This document shows, one piece after another, positions 45,457 through 57,586 of a stretch of 64,000 nucleotides of DNA. A program made the position numbers and the translations under genes. The first letter of the stretch is position 1, and every line of letters starts with the position of its first letter. This stretch comes from Dipteronia dyeriana (taxonomy: Eukaryota; Streptophyta; Magnoliopsida; Sapindales; Sapindaceae), in assembly GCA_032871835.1 (NCBI GenBank), contig CM065295.1, positions 21,462,501 to 21,526,500 of the forward strand. The letters are read 5' to 3'. The notes below the pieces were generated by a model that saw only the letters and a list, made by a program, of their open reading frames with translations, ran no database searches and was not told the DNA's origin.

Positions 45457-46128
45457 TTCACAAACTTCCTCGATTTAGTCTATATTACACATAGCGGCAA
45501 AGTTTGTTATAATTTCACACACATCCCTAAAATTCATTAACTTACGGTTCACTAACTGATCCAACGTTAAAAATGTCATTCACACAACAATTAGTAATTA
45601 AAACTATATACAATTATGAAACAATTCTAACATTCCTAAAAACTAACTGGTTATATATATATTAAGTAACAAATTTCATTTGCAGTAAGAACTAGTCAAA
45701 GAAGAAAAAAAAAACAAATCATCCTCAACCAAAAGAATAATAGAATAACGGTAGTACTCAATCCAAACCAACTGATCTTCAAGCTTTGTTGCCACCTTTG
45801 ATAGACTATGAGCCGTTTTATTGGTTGATCTAAGAGCACAAAGAACCAACTAAATGGATAATTCATAGAGTCATAGATGGTATCGGAGGTTTGAGAGACG
45901 ATAAGATATATGTCAACTAAGTTAGAAGTTTTTGAACTATAGAAGCTCCACCACCATAACAAAAATCTAGTAGTGTTCTTGGGAGGAAGAAATAGATATG
46001 AAATCTAGTTGAAAGGTAATTTGGTCATTTTTTTAAGTCATAATCATTCAAATGTCAAATGTAAGATGTTAAGGGATGTTTGTACAATTATAACAAAATT
46101 TGGTGCTCCTCGGAGGACTTTGTGCAAT
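45457..46128. mobile_element. Second MULE-like inverted-repeat element
   Basis: The left arm (TTTCACAAACTTCCTCGATT) and the right arm (reverse complement GCACAAAGTCCTCCGAGGAG) are inverted copies over about 100 bp, sharing TTTGTTATAATT and ACATCCCT. The ends resemble those of the element at 43354. No transposase. Confidence 0.55.
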
Positions 46129-47666
46129 TTTCCCTTGAATCAAGTGATTATAAAGATAGTGTTGTTAGGAGGATTAGGTCAAGTGATGTAATAACAGCAT
46201 CTTATTCAAGTGAAGAAACGAGGAATGATCCGTGAAGGTTTCTATAAAGTGACAAAATTCTTTAGACTTTAATATTTTATTTTTCCAACTAATTCTTAGT
46301 GAGGATTGAGGATAGAATAATAGAACAACAAGTCAAGAGCCCATACACTACTAAGAGATGTAGTTCAAGATATCAGTTTAAATTACATAATATGATACGA
46401 GTGGTTATAGGAAACAAAATAATGTTACGATACTTTATTACTTTAGTAAACAAAATGGAATAAGATGATGTCCCTCACAGAGATTGGATTATTTTGTGAA
46501 GAGTCCATAGAACACTTGATATTGGGCTAGAGGCCCATTTTCTGTTCATGAAGTGAACTATCATATTTCTTAGCAGTTTATTTAATCAAAAGATAATAAC
46601 ACTGTACATCTAAAAGATGATGTAAAACTTAATTTATGTTTACGATTGTCATATGAACAATGATATCAATAATGTGGTGCACTTACTAATATGACAACGA
46701 TCCAAATTTGAAACACACTCTTTCATTTATTCTCTTCACCTATGTCATGTGTCTATTTTTTTTCATTTTGGACTTAAAATTTAAAGTCGTAATAAATGAG
46801 TTAGTTTTGCATATTATTTTCAATTTAGACCAATACTTTATTTATATAATTTATTATTAATATATACCTCTTTTTATTTTATTTTTTTTAAATGTCATTA
46901 CTAAACATAATTTATACTTATAAAGTTAACCTTTTTGTCTATATTCTAATAAGTTCATCACATTTTAATATTTTATAAAGTAATCCTCATTTTGGGTTTC
47001 GAAGAAGATAGTTATATATATCAATAAAATAACTAATCAGGTTTCATTTTATTTTAATAATTTTAATAATTTTAATAATATTAAAACTCAAACGTACTCA
47101 AAATGTGGGGTATCAAGTTTTATTGTGTTATAATAATTTCAATATTTCTAATAATATATTTGCTAATTTTTATTTTAAAATAAATATAAAACAAATTTAA
47201 TGAATATTATTCATACCATTACCTTTAATTCTTTAAACATTTTTTCTTCTCATCTTTGGTAAGAGCAATATGGAAGGATGCTATCAATTTTGAATAGAAA
47301 ATAAAATACAAAACCAACCCATTTATTGCGACTCTAAATTTCAAGTCTAAAAAGTAAAAAACAGACACGTGTCAACATAGGAAGAAAGAGCCTCAAAAAG
47401 TAATATGACCCTTACTGAGTTACTGTTAAAAAATAAAAATTGAAATGAAGATTAAAGACTGTACTTTCAGGTGCTAAAAATTAACAAAAGGCAATGGTTT
47501 TTCACAAGGAAGAATGATCAGAATTCAGAAACTGCATCCTCACTTCAATGCATTTACATTTCCTCAGAGCTGTTTATCTTATCATCATACATTTCAAAGA
47601 AGTACAGGTACAATTGAGGTGACAGAAATTCTGGCTCAGAAGAAAAATAAAAGACAGTAACAAAAA
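46129..47666. other. Intergenic, 3' side of the kinase gene
   Basis: AT-rich, no gene seen. The last 150-200 bases are the kinase 3' UTR. Confidence 0.5.
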
Positions 47667-50600
47667 TCAAAAGAAATCGATCTCTAAATAATTACCTGAA
47701 GGCTTCACATCAACACCGGGGACCTTGTCGTTAGTTGTTGGTGCTTTTGGCACATCATTTCTCACAGGAAAGTCCACCGTGGCTTGTTTTGGCGGCACCT
47801 CTGGTGGGGTTGTACACCGAATGAGTGCCCAATTTATACTTTGAAAGAATGGGTGCCGCTTGACTTCAGTAGCCCCACGCCTATAAGCAAGGCGATGCTG
47901 TGGCTCTTTTACAAGTAAACCTCTGATCAAGTCCCTAGCAGCAAAGCTCACCGAGGGTGTCTCTGGAAATCTTAATGGCTGCCCTACTACATTAAAAAGG
48001 GTTGCGCGGTTCCCTGCTCCCTTGAAAGGAGTTTTACCAAATAAAAGCTCGTACAGAAAGATCCCTAATGTCCACCAATCTACAGCACTTCCATGGCCTT
48101 CGCCTTTAATGATTTCAGGTGCCAAATACTCATGTGTACCAACGAAGGACATTGATCGAGCACTTGTGGGTTCAGCAATGAGCTCTGGGAGAGGGCTCAC
48201 TTGATTATACACATCATTCCTCTGTTTGGTCTTCTTTTCTTTCTTCGGCTTGCCTGTAAAGAACCGTGGTGCAAAGCATGCAGGTTGGATGCAATCTGGT
48301 TGTATTACACAAGTCGGTTCAATGCATGAAGGTTGAGCACAGTATGATGAATTCTTTGTCTCCAAGCTGGAGTTCGAGGATTTGACCAGTGTTGGGCAGA
48401 CAGCACATCTCAGGGAGAGGTCGAAATCAGAAAGCATTATATGCCCGTCCTCCCTCACCAAGACATTCTCTGGTTTAAGGTCCCTGTAGATGATACCAAG
48501 CATGTGCAGATACTCCATAGCAAGCAGAACTTCTGCCACATAAAACCTGCAGAGTCAAAGAGGAATTATTGCAAACAATAATGGTAACAGTTACTACAAG
48601 CCCACCTTAAGATTTAAGAAACCATGATATCTTTTAGATGATCTTAAGATTGCAACCAAAGATAATTCTACTTTTGTTGGATAGCAGATGTTTGTGATCA
48701 GCAAAAAGAAAAGATTTAAGCCCTTCTTTCAATGAGGTTTACTTCAGATATGTTAGATCATTTATCAGCTTAGCTTTAGGGTCTAGGTCTAGTGGTTACT
48801 GGCAAGTTATATTATAAAAAATTTATTTCTCATTCTGCTTTGGTTTTTACTGGAAAAATATAAAGAGCAGCCAGAAAGGAAGAACAAAGAAATAAAAAAT
48901 TCATTTACTTTTTACCGAAGAGTACATAAATTTAATGGCCTTAGTGCAATTAAGTATGTGTTGAAAATTGATGATGATAACACGAACAAAGAAGGAAATT
49001 TGTTAAGGAAAATTGGAAACACGAATCTGACATTGACTTGACTCATATGGGTAAGCCTGCCGATGTGTGATGCTATTAAGAAGGAAGCTGTAGAAAATCC
49101 ATTTAAGAAGCTCCATACTCAAGCAAGTTTAGCAAACAAGAAAAATAGTACTTTTTAAACTATTAAGATGCTGAAGAAAACATGACTCATCAGGCTTAGG
49201 TGTCAAAGGCTTAATTGATTAACAAAGGCCAAGCTAATTAACAAAAGAAGTAACATTTAAAGGCATCCAAGTTTTCTCTAAGGCATGCAAATCGTGCAAA
49301 ATTGTTGCTCAACCTTACAAGGGGGATTTCTTTTTTTAATTACAATGCCAAAATTAATACCAAATGTGTAGAGAAAATAGAACTTTTCAGAATTTTATAC
49401 CACTGGCAACCTAGTTTGAATGATAATCAGGGTTTTACATCAATATCACTGATAAGCAGACTCATGTAGTAATGCAAATCTGAAAAGGAGTAACAACAGG
49501 ACATTCTAAATTCTAACTATCAAGTTAGAGCAAAATTTAACCTGCTTTTAAGCTACATTTATTTCATTCTTCATATGTTTACTGTCCTAAAATATAAAAA
49601 TTTCAGTATTACAGGAACAAAAAAGGTAATTCATGTACCCAAAAAGAAGAGGAAAATAAAGTACAAGTAAATTTGAGTTTTCACACCATACAAGTGTTTT
49701 CAGGAAGTTAATTCAAACTATCTTCTAGAACCAGTTTATCAAGAATACATTGATTTAACCATTAGAACAGATAACAAAAGGAGCAGAAAAGGAGAAATGA
49801 TTTCCGAACCTGGCAGCGTGTTCAGTAAAATACTTCCCCGGCTGTCTTTGCCTAGCCGCATGCAAATCTCCCCCAGGGCAAAACTCCATCACCAAACAAG
49901 AGAACTTGTGTGTCTCAAAATGTGAATACAAAGTGGGTAGGAAAGGATGATCCAGAGATTGTAATATTTCTCTCTCCGTTTGAGCTCTCAGAAGCTTCTT
50001 CCGACTTGCCAAAGCAGTTTTATCCATAACTTTCATGGCAAAGTAACTTTTAGTGCCCATCAACTCTGATAGATATACACTGCCTATATCTCCACAACCT
50101 AGTTGTCTCAACAATTTGAAGTGATTCAAACCCAAATCAACACCACGAGATCGAACAACTTGAATTGCTTCCCATCTCGTGTCATTTGCCTTATGAGGCT
50201 TGTAATTTGCACTGATAAAACTACTAGAGCTGCTTTCATCACTAACATCACTGCCAGTGCTGCCTCTACAGATGCTTGTCTTCCTGCTCTCAACAAAATC
50301 ACAAGATTGACTAACTTCGCCGCTTTCAGCAGACTTCCCAAGGCTACTTGTGCATTCACTGACTTCTGTGTTGGTGAAACTTTGCTTGGCCTCTGTATAC
50401 AAAGTGGCTGTTGTGTACATACTGTTTGAAGGACTCGGACAAAAGCTTACAGCTGAATGGGAAGTTAAGTGCTTCTCCAATTGCCCAACACCTCCTTTAC
50501 ATGGTTCAGAGACTATATTTTCAGATTCCAGCGAACTGCTTGAATTGCTATCCTCAGGATCATTAACAGATCTGCTTTCCACCTTCAAAACCCTTTTCTG

Positions 50601-50966
50601 AGAAGAAGTTTCCACTTTTTTATCAGGAACATTAATCATGCCCATATATTCGAGTTTCCCTCTATTCACATCATAGAACTGTTTCGCCATTTTGTGCGAT
50701 TCTTCATGCTTCTTATTATCATGAGCCGTTTTGGTTACCTTCATTTGATTGATTACAGAACCATTTACACTGGAGACTGACTTCAGGTCATGACTTTGAG
50801 CAGTACCATTCAATGCGGGGAAAACCCCTATGTTCCTAAACTGTTTCGGAGATGGAGGTTGGGAGGAGCGAGGTGTACTGGATACGGAAGCAGGCTTTTT
50901 CCCTACTAATGATGCCGAATTTTGAGTCTTCGATGAAGAATTCACACCATTAGCAAGTGACTCCAT
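47667..50966 (-). CDS. AGC VIII serine/threonine protein kinase, D6PK/KIPK type
   Basis: Two coding exons on minus, 49810-50966 and 47667-48546, separated by a 1.26-kb intron and joined as HAA-R-FYVAEV, give 678 residues. The first 260 residues are a Ser-rich, low-complexity N-terminus. The kinase domain starts near 283: Gly loop [10 protein letters not shown] (289-298), Lys312 in [13 protein letters not shown] (Asp408) and DFD instead of DFG (426-428), the mark of plant AGC VIII kinases. Between DFD and GTHEYLAPE (522-530) lies a long insert with Cys at 455, 460, 465, 471 and 476. In this clade such inserts steer membrane localisation. The C-terminus is YLEIDFF. D6PK relatives phosphorylate PIN auxin transporters at the plasma membrane. 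Which paralogue this is cannot be settled here. Confidence 0.93.
48547..49809 (-). other. Intron of the AGC kinase gene
   Basis: 1263 bp between donor AG/GTTCGG and acceptor TCTGCAG/GTTTT. It lies in the kinase domain after HAAR, the usual intron position in AGC VIII kinases. No other feature seen. Confidence 0.85.
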
Positions 50967-50988
50967 TTTAAAAACTCAAAACCAGCAC

Positions 50989-51850
50989 GCTGCACACCAG
51001 AAATCTATCTAAGGCTCTAAGCACAGTGATCATCTTTAAAAAAAGTAATTAATAAGATTATAATCCCTATGAAAAAGCCATTAATAGCAGATTTTTCAAC
51101 TTAAATGACTTCCCGAAAATACAAATGAATTTGAATCTACAATGTAAAATCAAAACAAAAGAAAATCCATGCAGATTCTACAAAATCCCATTAGAGATAC
51201 AACCACCAAAAATACATACAATTAAGTATTACGAAACACCAAGATCACGGAGAAAACAAGGTATCATTAGCTGACCCAAAAATCAAGATAGAAAACCGTA
51301 ATTGACAATCAATAAATAGAAACTTGTAAAATATTCAACTCTTTAAGCATAAAAGATCCCAATCATCTAATTAAATCCCAAAAAAATATCTTCACTTTCT
51401 CAATTTAAAGCAACCACCATAAATTAGCTCATCAAGAACCCAAATTGGTCAGTTTGGTTGCCTAGAAAATGCATTGAAAGCAAAAAAGAAACTTAAAAGG
51501 AATACAAAACCCAACTTTATTTTCTTTGCATACAACTCTGAAGCAACCGCAATAGCACAGAAAAAGCAAAAAAAAAAAAAAAACCAGATAGCTTAAAATA
51601 AAAACAAGCAACTAAAAAGAAGTAAAACAAAGCAGAAAAGCAAAGAGTACCTGATCATAGAAGAGACATAGCAATGCAGAGGAAGCAATATTCTGTCATG
51701 GAGTGCAAAGATAGTGAGTGAGACCCCTGAAACAGAAGAAGAAGAAGAAGAAGAAGAGGCCTCACGAGAGAGAAAGTGTCTGTTTGTGTAGGTCTGAAGA
51801 GGTCTTCAGATAATCAGATCCGATCGAAACAAGAAAGCAAGAGAGAGATG
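50989..51850 (-). promoter_or_regulatory. 5' leader of the kinase gene with a probable UTR intron
   Basis: Upstream of the ATG a good acceptor (GGTGTGCAG/CG) and donor (GATCAG/GTACTC) bound a 661-bp intron (50990-51650). The outer leader exon carries a (CTT)n tract on minus (51730-51757) and a GA-rich stretch, both common in plant 5' UTRs. Transcription start not determined. Confidence 0.6.
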
Positions 51851-53681
51851 GAGAGTGAATAATGATAATAATAACAATAAGAGTTAGTTTTTTGGTATGT
51901 GAAAAGTGGTTTCTGTTATTTTTTCGTCGTTTTATGAAAGTGATGTTGTAATGGCCTAATGGCTAATGGGGGTGTTTAACAGAAAAACAAAAGCCAACTT
52001 CCCAAGCAAAGCACACTCCGCCTAAACACACTTTCTTTTTCTTGTTTTTGTAAATTATTTCCAAATATTGGATAACTTCGCTTTAGTCCCTAACAAATTT
52101 GTAATCGTCTACTAATCTTTTAATTTTTCATTAAATGAATGTCTAGATTTTGAAAAATTACTCATTTTGTTCTCTCTTTGTTAGTTGAACTTAACAACTT
52201 TGGGTATTATTTTCAATTTTTTGTTTTGTTTTTTATAATGACTCATTTTGGTCTCTTTGTTTGTCAAATTTAACAATTTCAAGGGTATTTTGATTTTACA
52301 ACATTTCTATTATTGATAATTAAAAAAAAACAATTAATCGAACGGTGGAGATCAAATTAAAAAAAAGAATTAAAAAAAATGAAAAACTTAAAGGAAGGAA
52401 AAACGTTAGATTGAATTCCAATCTTGATGAACAGTGGAGATCCCCACCTTTATTATTATTATTATTATTATTTATTTTTTAATTTGATCTCAACCGTCAA
52501 TCTTGGATGGTGGATATCAATTTTTTTAAAATTTCTTTATGGTTTTAATTTGTGTTAAACTTAATGGTCAGCTCTAGTCAAACTTTAACAAAAGGGAGTG
52601 TAAATATCAGTTTTTGATATAATTGATTATGTATGTAAAAAAAAAAACCTTGGGGGAGTATGGTGTTCTTGGTTCTTTATTTATTTTAAATTTATTTATT
52701 TATTTAATTCATTCATTCATCATAAAGTGGGCGCCCCCATCACTCTTTGGCAATTATTGTACATCTCTTTACCAAGTTACACTTTTCTTTCCATAACCTT
52801 TTTCTTGATTAAAATATTAAATCACACTTATTCATATATTATAAATGGTTTGTGCATCGAATAATATATGTATTAAACAAACTACCAAATTAATTATAAA
52901 TAAGAATTAAATAATAATACCTAACTTATATCAAAAATAATTTTGATGAAGATTTTTCTTTATAAGAGTTACAATTTTATTAAATGTTAATACTTCTTTT
53001 AAAAAAAATATTATTACAATAAATTTGAGGTTTGAAAGAAGACAACATATTCGAATCTACAACTTCAATGGTGTATGAGTGAGGAATAGGTATAACACTA
53101 AACAACCCTCGAATCGTTAAATATTAATAATGTTTAGATATAAAAATTGGTTTTTTTTTCCACATTAATAGTTTATAAAACCATCCATTAGGGGCAAAAT
53201 AGAGAAAGCATAACCTCTTAATTACATCTCCACCATCAAACGTGGAGTGCCCTCAACACATAATTTATTGTCTAATTTAATTATATGGTTTGGACTTTTG
53301 ACAATAGTACAAAGTATCAAAGTAGAATCATCCATTTATCTAATGAGTAGAGTTATTATAAAACCACCCTTGGTGATATAGTATACGTGACCGCCAAAAT
53401 TTAATTGTTTCTACTTTCTAGTTTCTACAAATGACTCTCCCTTCAATGTACTTTCTCATTGGCAAGTACAAAGCAACCAGATTCAGGGAGGACAGTTTGG
53501 ACTTTTCACATTTTTTTATATAAAAGTATTTATTATTTTAAGGGTGAAAATAATAATTTTCATTGTAATAATAAAATTAACGTCATTCGCGGGAACAAGG
53601 AGGGAGCGAGCCCTCACAGGCACAGGCGCTGATGCGCACACGTTACAACCTCAACAAATGCACGTGGACGGCTGTCATGTC
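51851..53681. other. Intergenic, upstream of the kinase gene
   Basis: AT-rich, with homopolymer and (TTA)n tracts (52449-52472). No gene, RNA gene or clear repeat seen. The first few hundred bases are likely kinase promoter. Confidence 0.5.
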
Positions 53682-54255
53682 TAGGGGTGTTTGTTTTCGG
53701 TTTGGTTTGGATTGAAGTTCAATGTCAAACCAAACTAAAAAAGTTCGGATTGGTTTGGATTGATTTATCGATTTAGATTTGAATTCAAAAATCTCTTATT
53801 TTTTGGTATTATATTATAACAAATATATTAAAAAAATAATTATAACATGAAATATTAATTATATATATAAAGGAAATACAGAAAAGTCAAATTAATAATT
53901 ACAAATTAAAGACATGTTTGATAGCAGCTATGCTTTTAAGACCTTAATATATCAATCAATCAGAAGAATTGTATCAAAACAAATAAAGATACTATAAAAG
54001 TTTAAAGTAATCGGTAAAAATTATAAAACATATACTGAATAGAAAACTTAGGTGAATTTTATATTTTAGTTTTACTTTCTAAAATATGTGGTTCGGTTTG
54101 GGTTGGTGAATTATTTCACTCAATCCAAACCGAATCACCTTTAATCGGTTTGTCCAAAAGACAAAACCGTACACCCATTTTTTATATTTGTAATCGAACC
54201 AACCCAAACTTTATGGGTTGGGTTGGTCGGTTTGGTGGTTTTTTACACACCCCTA
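53682..54255. mobile_element. hAT-like MITE
   Basis: The ends TAGGGGTGTTTGTTTTCGGT and TTTTTTACACACCCCTA are inverted copies with 8-bp flanks GTCATGTC and TTCATGCC (six of eight alike). The sub-terminal GGTTTGGTTTGG/CCAAACC content matches the other two hAT-like MITEs in the window. No transposase. Confidence 0.8.
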
Positions 54256-54263
54256 TTCATGCC

Positions 54264-55757
54264 CTCTATATTGATCTTCTATAGTTCCACGTGTCTTACG
54301 GGTCTATTCGGTCATTACAATTATGACATTCGATATGAAAATGTATTAACTTGATTATTTACGCTATGTAACATGATATTATTAGATAGAATGTAAAGAT
54401 TAGAATGGTAGAAAATTCTACACCCATTATTATTTATTGTATGATGAATATCTTATTTTCGATTTAGTTACCTTACACGTAACTATAAACGCTAAGTTTT
54501 TAATCGGTGATACTATAAATCAATATTTCTCTTTGAAAATACTCTTAAGACTCTTTGATATTAAAAAAATAAGAAACTTTTAGAATACTTTGACCTAACT
54601 ATGTATGACTCGTTTCACCATATGTTGGACATTGAATGTTCTTTGTTGACTGCCAACTTTGTTTCTACCCATCAGTTTGTCGAAGTCTAAAGCCATAACA
54701 CAATTAAAATACACTGAAAGTAAATCTCAAGAGTAGCATACTATTCAATAACGAAAAAAATATTTCCAGATACCTGACTAAATAGCTTTGGCTTGTCGAC
54801 GGAAGAAAATATTACTTTATGTATTGGGACGTGTGAAATTTCTTGTCTGCATTAGAATTCAGAAAAATCAATTTATTAACACATGCTTATGAGCTATGAC
54901 CGATCTATGAATGATATTATAAAGGGATAATTTCACTACAGTTTTTATTTTTTTGATAAAATATTAAATATTTAAACGTTTTTTAATATATTAAAAAATA
55001 TATTAACAATTTAATTAAAAATGATAAAATAGTTTAAAATATTTATTATCATATTAATTATCTAAAAAAAATATACATTAACTTTATGATCGATAGCTAT
55101 AAAACATTTATATTGTTCTCTCTCATATTTTATTTTACAATTAAAAATTTAAATAATCAAGAAAGAGACCTAATAATTTAGGTGGAAAATATTGAGATAT
55201 GCAGATTATGATTTTTAGGAGAGTTTCTCCATTCTCTATAATCTAAAAAACAATTTGATCCGTATTTAGGTTAGATAATTTGCATAGAAGATTTTTTTTT
55301 TAAATCTTATTATCTATCTATTTTATGTAGTATTTTTTTTTCTCAAATGCATAATAGCATGGTAAATGCTCTAAATTTTATATTTTTTTCAAACTTTTCA
55401 TTTTAGTAGAAACTTGGATCAGAATCTAATAACTAATAACTTCTCCTTTATTCACAATGATATAGTATAATCTCTATAAATTAAATTCCTAAAAAAAAAA
55501 AATCTCTATAAATTAATAGTGTTGTGAATTTGTGATCATATTTATGGAGATATTGATTATTGAATGTGGATATTGACACCGTTGGTAGGAATTTTCCCAA
55601 TGACAAAATTGATGATAATACAAATAAGAAAACATTCAAAACATCAATGACACTAAATAATATATTGTCAAGAATTCACCCCCCAAAAAATATATACTTA
55701 TTATGAAAAATTAGAGATGAGATCTACCAACGAACCTGATTCCTATGGAGCGTTATT
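54264..55757. other. Intergenic, no supported gene
   Basis: AT-rich. A 25-base direct repeat AAAAAATCTCTATAAATTAA occurs twice near 55460-55520. Nothing else seen. Confidence 0.5.
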
Positions 55758-55763
55758 GTTGTG

Positions 55764-56232
55764 GTAGAGAAAATCTTACGTGAGACGGTCTCTCCTTCAA
55801 TTATATTACGCAATATAATTAGACGGTCTCACCATTTATGTGGTGAGACTAGGCATGCCCACGGTTCCAAACGGTTCGGGTTCCGGAAGGAGCCAGAACT
55901 GGAACCGGAACCGTCGGCTGGCGGTTCCGGTTTCGGTTTCGGTTCCGCCGGTTCCGGTCCGGTTTTTTTTTTTTTTTTTTTTTTTTTACAATTTAGTATA
56001 AGAAAAATAAATAAATATATATATTTCTGGAACCGGCGGTTCCAAACCGCCGGTTCTAGGACGGTTTTTTCCAGAGCCGAAACCGAACCGCCTTTCCCAC
56101 GGTTCCGGTTACGATTCCGAAACAGGTTATACGGTTACGGTTTATTTCACACAGTTACGATTCGGTTCTACGGTTCGAACCGAACCGTGATCATGTCTAG
56201 GTGAGACTATTCTTTCCATAAAAGATTTTCAC
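55764..56232. mobile_element. Small palindromic MITE hosting a hAT-like MITE
   Basis: Outer ends GTAGAGAAAATCTT and AAGATTTTCAC are flanked by GTTGTG on both sides (55758-55763 and 56233-56238). The element contains ATTATATTACGCAATATAAT and two GAGACGGTCTC-type motifs. Without the nested element it is about 111 bp. Confidence 0.6.
55850..56199. mobile_element. hAT-like MITE nested in a smaller MITE
   Basis: The ends TAGGCATGCCCACGGTTC and GAACCGTGATCATGTCTA are inverted, with a perfect 8-bp duplication GGTGAGAC (55842-55849 and 56200-56207). The interior is CCGGTTCC-rich with a T-run of about 25. Clearest hAT-type insertion in the window. Confidence 0.92.
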
Positions 56233-56238
56233 GTTGTG

Positions 56239-57586
56239 AGCAGCCTGTCGAGCCAGACTGCCACGTTGGCAGGATTCACTACGTGCACTTGGAGGTTTTG
56301 ATGGGTCCCACTAAACTCTTTTGGGGTAATGTAGGGTAAATCGTAGGCATACGGTAATGAGTAGTCCCTTCCCTTGACGATGAGATGGGTTTGATATATT
56401 AGGGAGTGTGCCTTTTTTGGTGCAATCATGTGGGTCCACACCACAAGTTTTATTCTGATCCAACGGTGATAAAGGGGGCAAGTAATATGAGGCAGACTCG
56501 AGTTGGCATACATGTAATGATTTTAGTGGAAATCGGAAAATATCTAAAGCTGTGGGACCAGCGTCTGTCCACCACCAATCACATAAAACATGTTTCAACC
56601 ATCATTTTCAGTGTGCAATGTATTCAATCATTCTCTCTAACCAACCATGATTGCTGGCTGTTATCTTATGTGCTCAAGTGCACACTAATCACTTTATTTA
56701 TTTATTAATTTTTAACAATTACTATACAACTAATTCGGATTCTAGGAAGAAAAACATAACTCGAACCCATAACCCACCTCAATTATATACATATCATTTA
56801 ATCAATTTAAATAGGCCCATAAACTTATTTGATAACATCCATACAAATTATCTGATTATTACCATTTTCAATTTTTTTTTTCAGACAACAGGAGCTTATA
56901 TCATGCCAAGTAGTCTAAGCACATACAATTCGATCTTCTCAACGGTTAACACTCAATGCAATACGATCCAACGTGAATGGTAAAGAATAAGACAGATCTG
57001 ACAAGATAAGAACCGAATATATGAAATCAATCATTCATAGAATGATAACAATGGTAATGTAAGATACAAGTCTTAATATGAAATGAAAAGGAAAGCACTA
57101 GGCTTCAATGGGAGTTAATATCTATTACTGGGTTGTAGAAAATTGTTTTGGAGTTGGTTGGTGCACTAAAAATGATTAGGGACAGATCTCAACAAAGACA
57201 AGCTTGTGGATAAGTGATGTCTCTCAAGCCAGGTGCAGAGGCAGTGAGAGTTAGGCAGTGATGACTGGTGGGTGGGGTTCAAGCTTCATGTTCATGAGCT
57301 GATTATTCACCAATATATATATATATATATACATAACTGCATTTATATTCAAAAACTAGTAGATCAATCACAGAATATAAAGTTAACATAGTAAGATACA
57401 CATTCAACAACAGGTTTCGTATACGATCTGGTGATAGATATAAGATAGTAAGATACTGACTTCCTAATTCTGTTTTCTGTACATGAACATGAACATCTTA
57501 ATTACTTTCCGATAGTAATGATTCCAAAACACGGACTAATTCGCTACTTCTTATAGAATGAATGTATGTAGGCTATTTGGACATAT
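56239..57586. other. Intergenic, 3' side of the small conserved gene
   Basis: No gene recognised. Frames at 56229-56983 lack domains. A short (TA)n tract lies at 57313-57331. The last part would be 3' UTR of the 107-residue protein gene. Confidence 0.5.

Noticed and set aside
55761..56204. 147-codon Glu/Pro/Gly/Phe-rich frame
   Set aside because: It runs through the CCGGTT arms and T-run of a hAT-like MITE with a clear 8-bp target duplication.
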